From the NCBI RefSeq assembly GCF_002224125.1, contig NZ_NCSM01000042.1, positions 127,223 to 191,222 of the forward strand: a stretch of 64,000 bases of DNA. Reading direction: 5' to 3'. This stretch comes from Streptomyces sp. NBS 14/10. GTDB lineage: Bacteria > Actinomycetota > Actinomycetes > Streptomycetales > Streptomycetaceae. Every line of letters starts with the position of its first letter. The first letter of the stretch is position 1. Shown here in pieces: positions 1-9,909 of the stretch. The notes below the pieces were generated by a model. It was not told the DNA's origin and searched no databases. It was given only the letters and a program-made list of their open reading frames with translations. The position numbers were made by a program, and so were the translations under genes.

Positions 1-1
1 G

Positions 2-424
2 GCCTACAACCTCATCACGGCGGCCATGAACGCCGCGGTGGCCCGGTACAACAACCTCAGCGACCTGGGCAAGAACATCACCGTGCGCTACGACCCCGGT
101 GTGCCCACCGCCGACGGAAACATCAACGGAACCATCCGCTTCGGCCAACGCGCCTATATGACCGAGCGGACCGCCCTGCACGAGATCGCCCACACCATCG
201 GCGTGGGCACCAGCTCGGGCTGGTCCTCTCTCGGCGGCAGTGGCACCTGGCGCGGTGCGCAGGCCACGGCGCTCGTCAAGCGGTTCGACGGTTCGGGCGC
301 CACGCTGTCCACCGGTGGCGGACACTTCTGGCCGTACGGGCTGAACTACGAGAACGAGTTCTCGAACACGGCCGCCGACCGCCATGTCCAGATCGTCGTC
401 GCCATGGTGGCCGACGGTCTGTGA
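2..424 (+). CDS. Putative secreted zinc metallopeptidase, C-terminal part (5' end outside window)
   Basis: The reading frame is open from the first complete codon, so the gene begins upstream of the window; about 140 residues are visible. A zinc-site motif HEIAHTIGVG (HExxHxxG) lies at about nt 179-208, preceded by a strand-rich stretch, as in metzincin-like secreted proteases. A later segment, GGHFWPYGLNYENEFS, is rich in aromatic residues and may complete the active site. No clear third HExxHxxGxxH/D ligand is visible, so the exact family is not assigned. The last codons (Asp-Gly-Leu-stop) are repeated three times in tandem. The substrate is unknown. Confidence 0.6.
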   Translation, partial: AYNLITAAMNAAVARYNNLSDLGKNITVRYDPGVPTADGNINGTIRFGQRAYMTERTALHEIAHTIGVGTSSGWSSLGGSGTWRGAQATALVKRFDGSGATLSTGGGHFWPYGLNYENEFSNTAADRHVQIVVAMVADGL

Positions 425-457
425 GTTGACGGTCTATGAGTTGACGGTCTGTGAGTT
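413..457. repeat. Three tandem copies of a 15-bp unit carrying the stop codon
   Basis: The unit GACGGTCTGTGAGTT occurs at 413-427, 428-442 (one change, CTG to CTA) and 443-457. Because 15 is a multiple of three, each copy reads Asp-Gly-Leu-stop in the frame of the upstream protease, giving three consecutive in-frame stop codons. The array ends exactly where the stop codon of the convergent LysR gene begins. Confidence 0.9.
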
Positions 458-1350
458 CAGGACACCCCGAGCCGTGGCTCGCGGGTGAGGGCGGCGGCCA
501 GTCGGTGCAGGGCGGGGTTCGGGCTGTCCGGGCTCCAACAGGCGTGCAGGGTCACGGAGTGGGCGTCGGCCGGGGCGAGCTCCCGGTACCGGACGCCGTG
601 CACCCCCATCGTCATGATCGAGCGCGGTATCAGCGCACAGCCGAGCCCCGCCCGCACCAGCGCCAGCATGGTCGGCACCTGTGAGGTCAGCTGGCTGACC
701 GCGTAGCGGTCCACGCCGATCATGGCCGCGCAGATGTCGTGCAGATACCGGGAGCCCTCGGGGGTGTAGCCGATGTAGTCGTCGGCGACGTCCGCGAGGG
801 CGACCGGGTCCTCGGCGCGGGCCAGCGCATGGTCGGCGGGGACGGCGAGCACCAGGTCCTCGGAGTGCACCAGGACCGACTGGTACTGGTCGGGGATCGG
901 CGGCCGGACGAGGCCCAAGTCGATCTCCAGATCGGCCAGCGCCGCGAACTGGTCCGGGCTGACGAGTTCCGTCAGTTCCACGGAGACATCGGGGAGGTGG
1001 CGGTTCACCAGGTCGAGGACGTCGGCGAGTATCGCGTACGCCCCAATCGCGGTGAAGGCCAGCCGCAGTGTCCCCGCACGGCCCTCGGCGGCGTGGCGGG
1101 CGGCGACCGGCGCGGCGTCCAGCAGGGCCAGGACTCGACGGCAGTGGTCGAGAAGGGCCTGGCCCGCCGCGGTGAGACGGGTGCCCCGGCCGGTGCGCTC
1201 GAAGAGCACGACGCCCAGGCTTCGCTCCAGCGCCTGGATCTGGCGGGTCAGCGGCGGCTGGGTCATGTTGAGCCGTGCCGCGGCACGGCCGAAGTGCTGT
1301 TCCTCTGCGACGGCGACGAAACCACGGAGCTGTTGCAGAGAGAAGTCCAT
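457..1350 (-). CDS. LysR-family transcriptional regulator
   Basis: About 297 residues, the usual LysR length. An N-terminal winged helix-turn-helix (about residues 1-62: FVAVAEEQHFGRAAARLNMTQ, then PPLTRQIQALE) is followed by a periplasmic-binding-like effector domain (about 90-295). The start is placed at ATG 1350 because family members begin MDFxLxQLRxF; a GTG at 1359 in frame is possible and neither has a clear ribosome site. It lies 74 bp downstream of the FAD monooxygenase gene on the same strand, so it is probably the pathway-specific regulator of the NRPS locus and may be co-transcribed with it. The effector is unknown; the assignment to the cluster is inference from position. Confidence 0.85.
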   Translation of the reverse strand: MDFSLQQLRGFVAVAEEQHFGRAAARLNMTQPPLTRQIQALERSLGVVLFERTGRGTRLTAAGQALLDHCRRVLALLDAAPVAARHAAEGRAGTLRLAFTAIGAYAILADVLDLVNRHLPDVSVELTELVSPDQFAALADLEIDLGLVRPPIPDQYQSVLVHSEDLVLAVPADHALARAEDPVALADVADDYIGYTPEGSRYLHDICAAMIGVDRYAVSQLTSQVPTMLALVRAGLGCALIPRSIMTMGVHGVRYRELAPADAHSVTLHACWSPDSPNPALHRLAAALTREPRLGVS

Positions 1351-1424
1351 GCCGGTCACGGTATCGCCGAGGGCCGCGGGGCCACAGCGGTGTGCGCTGT
1401 GGCCCCGTCACGGCAGCCGCGGTG

Positions 1425-2594
1425 TCAGGCGTGGATCCCGGGGAACGTGAGGACGTCCCGCTGCTGCTCCGCGAAGGCCGCGTAGGTCGTCGCGCGCAGT
1501 TGTTCGTCCCGTTCGTGCCGCTGCCCCGGGTCCTCCAGTTGCTCCTGTTCGCTCAGCGCGCGGGAGCCGAGGACCATGGCCCGGTTGCGCTCGCGGCGCT
1601 GGTCCTCGTAGCTGCGCAGTCCTGCGGTCAGATCGCCGGAGCGGGCCAGTGTTCCGGCCAGGACGACGGCGTCCTCGATGGCCATCCCGGCTCCCTGGGC
1701 GAGGCTGGTGAGCATGGGGTGCGCGGCGTCTCCGAGGAGGGTGACACGGCCGTCGCCCCACTGTTCCAGGAAGTCGCGGTCACGGGCCGGGATGGCGATG
1801 ATGTCCTTTTCGGGGGTTACGCGGATGGCCGCCTGGACCTCGTCCGCCCAGCCTTCGTACGCCTGGACGATCTCCTCCTTCGTGCCCTGCCAGTCGGCGG
1901 CCCGTTCGACGGACATGTTCTTGGTGCCGAACCAGTAGGTCTGTCCGTGTCCCACGTCCAGCAGGCCGAATCGCTGTCCGCTTCCCCAGTAGTGGAGGAC
2001 CGATCCGGTCTCGAAGTTCGGGTGGCTGAACGGGACGATGGCGAGCCAGCACACATACCCGGCCTCCCGCACCGGTTCCGGGCCGGTGATCTGGCGGCGG
2101 ATGGCGGAGTTGATCCCGTCGGCCCCGATGACGATGTCGCCATGGGCCTCGCTGCCGTCGGCGAAGCGCACGGTCGCTCCGTCCGGCCGGGTCTCGTAGC
2201 CGACGGCGGCGGCGCCGAGGGTGATGGGGGTGTCTCCCACCGCTTCCAGCAGGCCCTGCTGCAAGGCGCTGCGGCTGATGACCACGGTGGGTGGCAGACC
2301 CAGTTCGTCGCTCAGCTCCGGGATGGGGAACCAGGTGATGTGGTTGCCCTCGGCGTCGTTGATGCCGAAGCGCTGGAGCACCTGCCCGCGCTTTTCGAGG
2401 CCGATGTCGAGGCCGAGGGCTCCCAGCGCGGCGCCGCCGTTGCTCAGCACGCCGAGGCCGGAGCCGGCGGCTTTCAGCTCGGTGGCGCGCTCGTACACCT
2501 CGACGTCGAAGTCGACCTGGCGCAGCGCGGCGGCCAGCGTGAGACCGCCGATCCCTGCCCCGATGACCACTGCTTTGGGCCGGTGGGATGTCAT
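1425..2594 (-). CDS. FAD-dependent (class A) monooxygenase of the NRPS cluster
   Basis: A 389-residue single-component flavoprotein hydroxylase of the PHBH/UbiH fold. Visible motifs are the N-terminal dinucleotide-binding GAGIGG in VVIGAGIGGLTLAAAL, the central DG motif (IGADGINSAIRR) and the GD motif with the FAD ribityl contact (LLGDAAHPMLTSLAQGAGMA). Such enzymes insert one oxygen into an aromatic or activated substrate using NAD(P)H. The start codon overlaps the NRPS stop in an ATGA at 2591-2594, so translation is coupled to the NRPS and the enzyme very likely acts on the peptide product or a precursor. The true substrate cannot be read from sequence. Confidence 0.88.
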   Translation of the reverse strand: MTSHRPKAVVIGAGIGGLTLAAALRQVDFDVEVYERATELKAAGSGLGVLSNGGAALGALGLDIGLEKRGQVLQRFGINDAEGNHITWFPIPELSDELGLPPTVVISRSALQQGLLEAVGDTPITLGAAAVGYETRPDGATVRFADGSEAHGDIVIGADGINSAIRRQITGPEPVREAGYVCWLAIVPFSHPNFETGSVLHYWGSGQRFGLLDVGHGQTYWFGTKNMSVERAADWQGTKEEIVQAYEGWADEVQAAIRVTPEKDIIAIPARDRDFLEQWGDGRVTLLGDAAHPMLTSLAQGAGMAIEDAVVLAGTLARSGDLTAGLRSYEDQRRERNRAMVLGSRALSEQEQLEDPGQRHERDEQLRATTYAAFAEQQRDVLTFPGIHA

Positions 2595-5500
2595 AGAACT
2601 CGGTTTTCCCTTCGGAGATGGGTTGAGGGGTGCAGGATGTCGGCCATGGTCTTGGCCACATGGGCGACGCCGGGCTCCTCCATGATGGAGAGGTGGTCGC
2701 CGGGTATGCCGATGACCTGGATACGGCCGGTGGTCACCCGCTGCCAGCCGTTGGTGGGTTCGTAGTGCAGGCTGCCCGCGGCGCCGTGCATGGCTTCGAG
2801 GATCGCGGGGAGCGGTTCGTCGGCCCGTAGCAGGATGACGTCCTGGTCGTTGGTGCCCGGCCGGTAGTTCAGCGTGGCCAGCCAGTTCGCCCGGTAGAGG
2901 CGGAACAGGCGCTGGACGACGGTCCCCGAGCTGTCGGCGGGCAGCACGCCCAGGTCGACGGCGCACCGTGCGATATGTGCGAACTTCTCGTCCAGCGAGG
3001 TGGCGTGCTCGGGTATCGCCTCCAGCGGCGAGGCTCCGCCGCGTACGGGCCAGAGCAGTTCCCAGAAGAACCAGCCGAGCAGCGCGTCGTCGGTGTACAG
3101 CTCGCGGAGTCTGGGGTTCAGGGTGACCGTGTCCAGGATCAGCACGTCCGCCTGCTCGCCCTGCGCGCGGAGTTGCAGGGCCATTTCGAAGGCGACGAAC
3201 CCGCCGAAGGAGTAGCCGCTGATCTTGTACGGGCCTTCGGGCTGGATCCGTTTGACCGCGGCGAGGTAGTTGCGGGCCATGTCCGGAATGGTGTCCAGCG
3301 GTTCGGTGCCGGGGTCGGCGCCGGCCGCCTGGAGGGCGTACAGGGGCTGGTCGGGGTCGAGGTGTTTGGCGAAGGGCAGGAAGCACAGCACATTGCCGCC
3401 CATGGGGTGGACCATGAAGAGCGGGGTCCGGCCACCCGACGGGTTGAGCGGCACGATCGGGTCGAAGCAGGCCGGTGTCGCCGCGCCGGATCCCAGCCGG
3501 TCGGCCATGGCGGCCACGGTGGGCGCGGCGATGAACTCCGACAGCGGAATGACGGTGCCGAAGCGCTGTTCCAGGGTGGCGATCAGCCGCATCGCGGTCA
3601 GTGAGGTGCCGCCGAGGTCGAACATGGAGTCGTGGATGCCGACTTCGGGCAGATGCAGCAGGTCCGCGAGGATTTCGGCGAGGGCCTTCTCCAGCGGGGT
3701 GCGCGGCGGGGTGGTGTCGTGGTCGGCCGGCGCTTCGAGGGGGATGGCCCGCAGGGCGGCGTCGTCGCGTTTGCCGCTGGGGGTGGACGGCATGGCGGGG
3801 AGCCACTGGACGTAGGACGGGACCATGTAGTCGGGGAGCGTTTCGCGCAACCGGCTGCGGAGCGCGCCGGTGTCCACCGTCGACGGGTCACCAGTGAGAA
3901 ACGCCACCAGGACCGTGTCCGTACCGGGGCGGTTGTGGGCGACGACGGCGGCCTCCGCGATACCGGGGTGGCGGGGGGCGAGGTCGCGGATCGCCAACTC
4001 CACCTCGGCCGTCTCGACGCGGAATCCGCGGACCTTGACCTGGGTGTCGGCGCGGCCGGTGCATACGATCTCGCCGCCCGGCAGGGCGAAGCCGAGGTCG
4101 CCGGAGCGGTAGAAGCGGCCGGACCTGCCGGGCAGCGTGACGAAGCGTTCCTTGGTCAGGTCGTCGCGGCCCAGATAGCCCCGTGCGACGGTGGCGCCGC
4201 CGAGATACAGCTCGCCCGTCACCCCGGGCGGTACGGGGCGCAGCCGCGGGTCCACCACGACCACGTGGGCGCCGTCGACGGCGGTCCCCACCGGGGGGAG
4301 GTCCGGGAAGTCGGCCGGCGGTCCGGTCAGGGTGTGGCGGGTGACCACATGGGTCTCGGTGGGGCCGTACTGGTTCTCCAGCACCATCCCGGGCAGGGCC
4401 GAGCACAGTCGGCGGACCTCGTCGGTGATCCTCAGCTGTTCGCCGCTGGAGACGATGACGCGCAGCGCGGCCGGGGTGAGGCCCAGCGCCTCGGCGGCCA
4501 GCGCCAGTTGCTGGAGGGCGATGGAGGGAACGAAGACGCGCTCGACCCGTTCCCGGTGCAACAGGCGTACCAGGGCCGGCATGTCCCTGCGGATCTCCTC
4601 CGGCACCAGCCGGAGGGTGCCGCCCGCGCACAGGGTGGAGAAGATCTCCTGGAGGGAGACATCGAAGCTCAGCGGCGCGTACTGCAGGGTGATGCCCTGC
4701 GCGGCGCTGGGGGCGCGGTTCTGCCAGGAGACGAGGGTGGCCAGGGTGCGGTGGGGGATGTCGACCCCCTTGGGCCGCCCGGTGGAGCCCGAGGTGAACA
4801 GGACACACGCGGTGCCGTCCAGGGCGATCGCGGGGAGGGGCGGGGCGGAGGTGTCCTCGGTGGGCGGTTCGGCGATCTCCTCGAACCGTACGATCCGCGA
4901 GGCGCGGCCGAGGGGGGCGTCGTGCCGGCCGGTGGTGACGATATGGCGGGGATCCGCCGCTTCGATCATGTAGGAGAGCCGGGTGGCGGGGTATCCGGTG
5001 TCCAGGGGCATGACCGCCGCTCCGGCCCGCATGATGCCCAGGATGGCCGCGATCACCTCGGGCGACCGGTCGGCCGCGACACCGACGACATCGCCGGTGC
5101 GCACCCCCAGGGCGAGCAGGTTGCGGGCCACGGCCTCGGTCGTCCGGTCGAGCCGCGCGTAGGTCCACTGCTCGTCCTCGGTTGCCAGGGCGAGGGCGTC
5201 CGGGGTGCGTAAGGCCTGGTCCGCGAACCCGTCCAGCACACTCGGTGGCGCCTTGTCGGCGGCGGTGAGCGGCTGTGGCACGGCGGTGAGGAAGTCCCAG
5301 CCGGGCTGCTCCTGGGGGTGGTGGACCATCCGGTCCAGGACCCGGGTGTAGTAGTCGGCGAACACACCGACCTGGTCCCGGGTGACCGTCTGGCCGTCGT
5401 TGTCGATACGCAGCCAGATGCTCTGGTCGACGGGGTCCGTCACGGCGTTGACCAGCAGCGAGAAGTTGGTCTCCTCGACGGTGCGCAGCTCCGTCAGCTC

Positions 5501-8500
5501 CAGCCCCGGCTCCCGGAGCGCGTCCGTGAGCTGCTGGAACCGTACGTAGTTGAACACCGTCTCGAACAGCGGGCCGCCGCCGTGCGCCTCCTGGATGGCG
5601 CTGATCGGGTAGTGGCGGTAGGGATACGCGCTCTGCTCGCGCCCGAACGCCTCCCGCACCGCGTCCAGCCAGCTGTCCTGGGCCGTGTTCACCCTCATGG
5701 GAAGGGTGTTGAGGAACAGCCCGACCATGCGCTCGGCATGCGGGTGTTCCGGGCGGCCGTGTGCGATGAGACCGGTCATGATGTCGTCGCGCCCGGACAG
5801 CAGCCGCAGGGTCATGCAGTGGGCGGCGAATAGCACCGACTTCACCGGCAGCGCCTGAGCGCGGGCGAAGGCCCGTACGTCGTCGCCGAGCCGGGCCGGC
5901 AGGTCGAAGCGGTGCGATCCGCGTACGCCCGCGGCCGACGGCGGCTGGTGCGGGCGGTACGAGCCGAGAGCGGTGGGTTCGCCTCCGGCGAGCTCCTCGC
6001 GCCAGTACCGGCGGTCTTCCTCCGACGCCAGGGCCCGTCGTTCGGCCAGCAGGTGTGCGGCGGGCGAGGGCAGGCGGACCTCGGGCGCCGGGGTCGGATG
6101 CAGGCCCAGGGCATGCCCGTAGTCACGCAGCAGTTCGCCCATGAGATTGGCGACGCTCGCCCCGTCGAACAGGGCGTGGTGGAAGCTCAGGACCAAGTCG
6201 ACCGCGCTGCGGCGGACATGGACGCGCAGCGCGTACAGCGGGGCGGTGGCAGTGGCGGCGTCAATGGAGTACTCGTGGTGGCGGCGTTCTTCGATATGCC
6301 GCGCCACCTCCGCTTCCGCGTCGTCGATGTCACGGGACCGCAGATCGACGATGTCGAGGCTGTCGTTTATGGCCGGGTGCACCAGCTGCAGCGGTTCGGT
6401 GAACCCGGCCAGGCCGAAGCTGGTGCGCAGCGCCGGGTGGCGCCGTACGAGCCCGCCGAAGGCCGCGCGGAAGTGTCCCTCGTCCCAGTCGCAACGCAGC
6501 GTGTAGCGGAACACGTCCTTGTACAGGGACGATCCCCGGCGCTGACGGCTGTGGTAGATCAGGCCGAGTTGCATCCGGGTGAGCGGATAGGCGTCCGAGA
6601 CCGAGCCGAGCCGCGCCCGGTCGATACCGGAGACGGTGTCGAAGGGGCTCGGTTCCGCCAAGGGATCGGAGGGGGATGCGTCGAGGACGGCCCGCGCGGC
6701 CAGGCGGGCGACGGTGGAGTGCCGTACGAGATCGGCCAGCGGGAAGCGCAGACCGCGCTGCTCGGCCAGGGCGCGGACCCGCAGCATCTGCAGCGAGTCG
6801 CCGCCGAGCGCGTAGTAGTCGTCCTCGGCGCCCACCGGACCGCACCGCAGGACCTCGGACCATACGTCCGCCAGGATCTGTTCCGCGGAGGTGAGCGGGC
6901 GTGTGGCCGGTGCGCCGCCGCGGGCCACCGGTTCCGGCAGCGCCCGGCGGTCGGCCTTGCCGTTGGGGGTCAGCGGAATGTGGTCGAGCCGCATCAGCAG
7001 CGCCGGGATCATGAACTCCGGTAAATCTTCCGCCAGTTGGCGGCGCACGTCGACGGCGTCGAGCTCGTCGTCGGAGACGTAGTAGCCGACCAGGTGGACA
7101 CCCCGTTCGTCATCGGTGCGGTCCACGACCAGCGCGTCGCGGATGCCGGGCACGGCGGTCAGGGCCCGGCCGACCTCGCCCGGCTCCACCCGGTTCCCGC
7201 GGATCTTCACCTGGTCGTCGAGGCGGCCGAGGTATTCGAGGGAGCCGTCGGCGAGCCACCGTACGAGGTCACCGGTGCGGTACAGACTGCCTTCGCCGGT
7301 GAACGGGTCGCCGATGAACCGCTCCGCCGTAAGGTCGGGCCGGTTCAGATATCCCGCGGCCACCCCGGCGCCGCCGATCCACAGCTCGCCCGGGACACCT
7401 GTGGGCTGCGGCTGCCCGTCCTCCCCGACCACGTACAGACAGGTGTTGTCGATCGGCCGTCCGATGGGCACGCGGCCGACGGGGCGGCCGGGGTCCCCGG
7501 GGCAGTCGTGGAAGGTCACATCGACGGTCGCCTCGGTCGGGCCGTACAGGTTCACCAGGTCCGGCGTGGCACGCTCCCCGTCGTGGAAGAGCCGGTTGAA
7601 CCGGTCGACGCGGGCGGCCGGCAGCGCCTCTCCGCTGCAGAAGACACGGCGCAGCGTCTCCGTGTCGGCGCGCAGGTCCGGGGTCTGCTCCGCGGCGTCG
7701 AGGAAGGCGCCGAGCATGGACGGTACGAAGTGCGCGACGGTGACGCGCCGGTCGCGGATGGTCCGGCCGAGCACCCGAGGGTCCTTCTCACCGCCGGGCG
7801 GCAGCAGGGCCACGCTCGCTCCCTCAACCGCCCACCAGAACAGCTCCCATACGGACACATCGAAGGACACGGGGGTCTTCTGGAGCAGTACGTCGCCCTC
7901 GCCGATCGGGTACGCGCGCTGCATCCAGGCCAGCCGGTTGACCACCGAGTGGTGCCGGACCTGGACGCCCTTGGGCTTGCCGGTGGAGCCGGAGGTGTAG
8001 ATCACATACGCGAGGTCCGAGCCGTCGGCCGCCCGCTCGAGCGGGGAGTCGTCGCCGTGCAGCAGATCCGCGACACGGTGCACGGGTACGCCCTCCGCCA
8101 CCGCGCTCTCCGGCATGCGCTCGTCCGACGCCAGCACGGCGGCCGGACGGCTGTCGTCGAGCAGGAAGCGGATGCGCTCGCGTGGATATCCCGGGTCCAC
8201 CGGGACATAGGCGCCGCCCGCCTTGCCCACCCCCATCAGCGCGATGAGCAGGTCGGGGCCGCGCTCCAGCGAGACGGCGACCCGGTCGCCCGGGCCCACG
8301 CCGTCCGCTCGCAGCGCCCGGGCGACCTGGTTGGCCCGTGCGTCGAGTTCGGCGTACGTCAGGGCGTCGTCCAGGCCGGGGCCCACCACGGCGATCCGCT
8401 CCGGAGCGCGGGCGACCTGGCGCTCGAAGAGCCCGGAGAGGGTGACGTCCCGCGGATACGCGACGCGGTCTCCCTGGCCGCGCCGGATCAGCTCTTCCCG

Positions 8501-9805
8501 CTCCGAGGCCGGGAGCATCGGCGCCGCGGACACCGGCCCGTCGGCCAGGTCCACGCCCCCTTCCAGCAGATACTTCAGGTGCCCGGCCATCGCCTCGATG
8601 GGGTAGTCGTCGTCGAAGACGTCCGTGGCGTAGTCCAGGTCGAAGCGGATCTCCTGCGCGTTGTCGAAGTCCAGCACCACCACCGAGAGGGCATCCTGCT
8701 CGTGGCAGGGCGATTCCATCCACGTCTCGAGGTCGATGCCCGGGCCGGGGCCCGGGCGTCCGGCCCGGAGATAGGACAACGTCACATCGAACAACTGCCG
8801 GTTACCGCCGTGGAGTCCCGGTAACGCGCGTACGACGTCCCCGAGGGCCACCCGCTCGTGTCGGCGCAGTGCACGGGTGGCGCTCCGCGTCCGGTTGACG
8901 ATGTCGCGCAGCGGCTTTCCGCCGTGGGCGGGCAGGAGCAGGGGCAGCGTGTTCGCGAAATGCCCGACGGTGTCCATGAACTCACCCGGCCGGTTCAGGA
9001 CCGGAACGCCCAGGATCACCTCCTCGGTGCGATGCACCCGCGTCAGGTAGGCGCCCAGCATCGTGGCGATATAGGGAAACAGTGGCAGTTGGGCCTTGCG
9101 GACGCGTTCCGCCCATGAACGGTCCAGTGTGAAGGAGTGGCGCGCGCCTGCGCGGGGGGCGCCCGCCGGCTTCCTGGGGAACAGCGCGGGGACCGCGCCG
9201 ACGAGGGCGGAGCGGTGGGCCTCCAGGTCCGCGGTGTTCTCCTCGGATCCCTGGTAGGCGGCATCCCGCGCGGAGAACGAGCGGTACGGCGGCGCGCCGC
9301 TTTCCGCGGCGGCTCCGCCCGCCACCAGCGACGCGTAATCGTCGAGAATCCGGCCGCTCGTCAGGGCGAGCGACCAGCCGTCCATCACCAGGTGGTGCGC
9401 GACCAGTTGGAGGTGTGTCACGCGGGGGCCCTCCACCAGGATCGCCACCCGGACCATCGGCTGATCGCGCAGCGGCATCGGGCGCTGCTGGAATGCGCGC
9501 ACCCAGCGGCGGCAGGCCGCCGCCGGATCGCTTTCCCGTGACAGGTCGGTCGTTTCTACAGCGGGCGGCTGGGGTTCGACCCACTGACGGGGTGTCCCGT
9601 CCTGGTCGTCGAATCGCAGACGCAGAGCGTCATGACGCCGCAGGGCTTGCTCGGCACACTGGCGGAGGACGCCGAGATTCACATCCCCGGTGAGCTTTTC
9701 GTGAAATGAGACACTGTACTGCGGTGATTCCTCGGACTGTGCGGCGGAGACCCAGATGTCGAGCTGATATCGCGTCAAGGGGAAGGGTTTAGCGGGCGAA
9801 TTCAT
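2591..9805 (-). CDS. Dimodular non-ribosomal peptide synthetase C-A(Ser)-T-C-A-T-TE
   Basis: 2404 residues. Order: condensation C1 (about 8-445, HHLVMDG near 140), adenylation A1 (about 470-960), carrier T1 (GGDSL, Ser1004), C2 (about 1055-1490, HHALFDG near 1208), A2 (about 1520-2010), carrier T2 (GGTSL, Ser2068), thioesterase (about 2120-2400, GYSFGG with Ser2199, GDH near 2370). Reading the specificity pockets by alignment to GrsA positions gives DVWHFSLVDK for A1, the classical EntF-type serine code. A2 reads DVQFVSQVVK, which starts like proline/pipecolate codes but matches none I know exactly. Both A10 lysines are present. No epimerase or methyltransferase is seen, and no MbtH gene is nearby. 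The N-terminal C domain implies an acyl or aryl cap on serine. ATG 9805 was chosen because GGAG sits 9 nt upstream. Confidence 0.93.
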   Translation of the reverse strand: MNSPAKPFPLTRYQLDIWVSAAQSEESPQYSVSFHEKLTGDVNLGVLRQCAEQALRRHDALRLRFDDQDGTPRQWVEPQPPAVETTDLSRESDPAAACRRWVRAFQQRPMPLRDQPMVRVAILVEGPRVTHLQLVAHHLVMDGWSLALTSGRILDDYASLVAGGAAAESGAPPYRSFSARDAAYQGSEENTADLEAHRSALVGAVPALFPRKPAGAPRAGARHSFTLDRSWAERVRKAQLPLFPYIATMLGAYLTRVHRTEEVILGVPVLNRPGEFMDTVGHFANTLPLLLPAHGGKPLRDIVNRTRSATRALRRHERVALGDVVRALPGLHGGNRQLFDVTLSYLRAGRPGPGPGIDLETWMESPCHEQDALSVVVLDFDNAQEIRFDLDYATDVFDDDYPIEAMAGHLKYLLEGGVDLADGPVSAAPMLPASEREELIRRGQGDRVAYPRDVTLSGLFERQVARAPERIAVVGPGLDDALTYAELDARANQVARALRADGVGPGDRVAVSLERGPDLLIALMGVGKAGGAYVPVDPGYPRERIRFLLDDSRPAAVLASDERMPESAVAEGVPVHRVADLLHGDDSPLERAADGSDLAYVIYTSGSTGKPKGVQVRHHSVVNRLAWMQRAYPIGEGDVLLQKTPVSFDVSVWELFWWAVEGASVALLPPGGEKDPRVLGRTIRDRRVTVAHFVPSMLGAFLDAAEQTPDLRADTETLRRVFCSGEALPAARVDRFNRLFHDGERATPDLVNLYGPTEATVDVTFHDCPGDPGRPVGRVPIGRPIDNTCLYVVGEDGQPQPTGVPGELWIGGAGVAAGYLNRPDLTAERFIGDPFTGEGSLYRTGDLVRWLADGSLEYLGRLDDQVKIRGNRVEPGEVGRALTAVPGIRDALVVDRTDDERGVHLVGYYVSDDELDAVDVRRQLAEDLPEFMIPALLMRLDHIPLTPNGKADRRALPEPVARGGAPATRPLTSAEQILADVWSEVLRCGPVGAEDDYYALGGDSLQMLRVRALAEQRGLRFPLADLVRHSTVARLAARAVLDASPSDPLAEPSPFDTVSGIDRARLGSVSDAYPLTRMQLGLIYHSRQRRGSSLYKDVFRYTLRCDWDEGHFRAAFGGLVRRHPALRTSFGLAGFTEPLQLVHPAINDSLDIVDLRSRDIDDAEAEVARHIEERRHHEYSIDAATATAPLYALRVHVRRSAVDLVLSFHHALFDGASVANLMGELLRDYGHALGLHPTPAPEVRLPSPAAHLLAERRALASEEDRRYWREELAGGEPTALGSYRPHQPPSAAGVRGSHRFDLPARLGDDVRAFARAQALPVKSVLFAAHCMTLRLLSGRDDIMTGLIAHGRPEHPHAERMVGLFLNTLPMRVNTAQDSWLDAVREAFGREQSAYPYRHYPISAIQEAHGGGPLFETVFNYVRFQQLTDALREPGLELTELRTVEETNFSLLVNAVTDPVDQSIWLRIDNDGQTVTRDQVGVFADYYTRVLDRMVHHPQEQPGWDFLTAVPQPLTAADKAPPSVLDGFADQALRTPDALALATEDEQWTYARLDRTTEAVARNLLALGVRTGDVVGVAADRSPEVIAAILGIMRAGAAVMPLDTGYPATRLSYMIEAADPRHIVTTGRHDAPLGRASRIVRFEEIAEPPTEDTSAPPLPAIALDGTACVLFTSGSTGRPKGVDIPHRTLATLVSWQNRAPSAAQGITLQYAPLSFDVSLQEIFSTLCAGGTLRLVPEEIRRDMPALVRLLHRERVERVFVPSIALQQLALAAEALGLTPAALRVIVSSGEQLRITDEVRRLCSALPGMVLENQYGPTETHVVTRHTLTGPPADFPDLPPVGTAVDGAHVVVVDPRLRPVPPGVTGELYLGGATVARGYLGRDDLTKERFVTLPGRSGRFYRSGDLGFALPGGEIVCTGRADTQVKVRGFRVETAEVELAIRDLAPRHPGIAEAAVVAHNRPGTDTVLVAFLTGDPSTVDTGALRSRLRETLPDYMVPSYVQWLPAMPSTPSGKRDDAALRAIPLEAPADHDTTPPRTPLEKALAEILADLLHLPEVGIHDSMFDLGGTSLTAMRLIATLEQRFGTVIPLSEFIAAPTVAAMADRLGSGAATPACFDPIVPLNPSGGRTPLFMVHPMGGNVLCFLPFAKHLDPDQPLYALQAAGADPGTEPLDTIPDMARNYLAAVKRIQPEGPYKISGYSFGGFVAFEMALQLRAQGEQADVLILDTVTLNPRLRELYTDDALLGWFFWELLWPVRGGASPLEAIPEHATSLDEKFAHIARCAVDLGVLPADSSGTVVQRLFRLYRANWLATLNYRPGTNDQDVILLRADEPLPAILEAMHGAAGSLHYEPTNGWQRVTTGRIQVIGIPGDHLSIMEEPGVAHVAKTMADILHPSTHLRRENRVL

Positions 9806-9909
9806 TGTCACGATCTCCGGGTGAGACGTTGGGGGCCGGCTACCGGTCGAACGAAGGAATGAGAAGGACTGCGGACAAAAGAACGCGAAGGACCCGTGGC
9901 GAGGGCGGA

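Noticed and set aside
3632..5212. Long plus-strand open frames across the NRPS
   Set aside because: Low-complexity shadows of the A2 and T2 domains; the minus-strand gene has all expected motifs.
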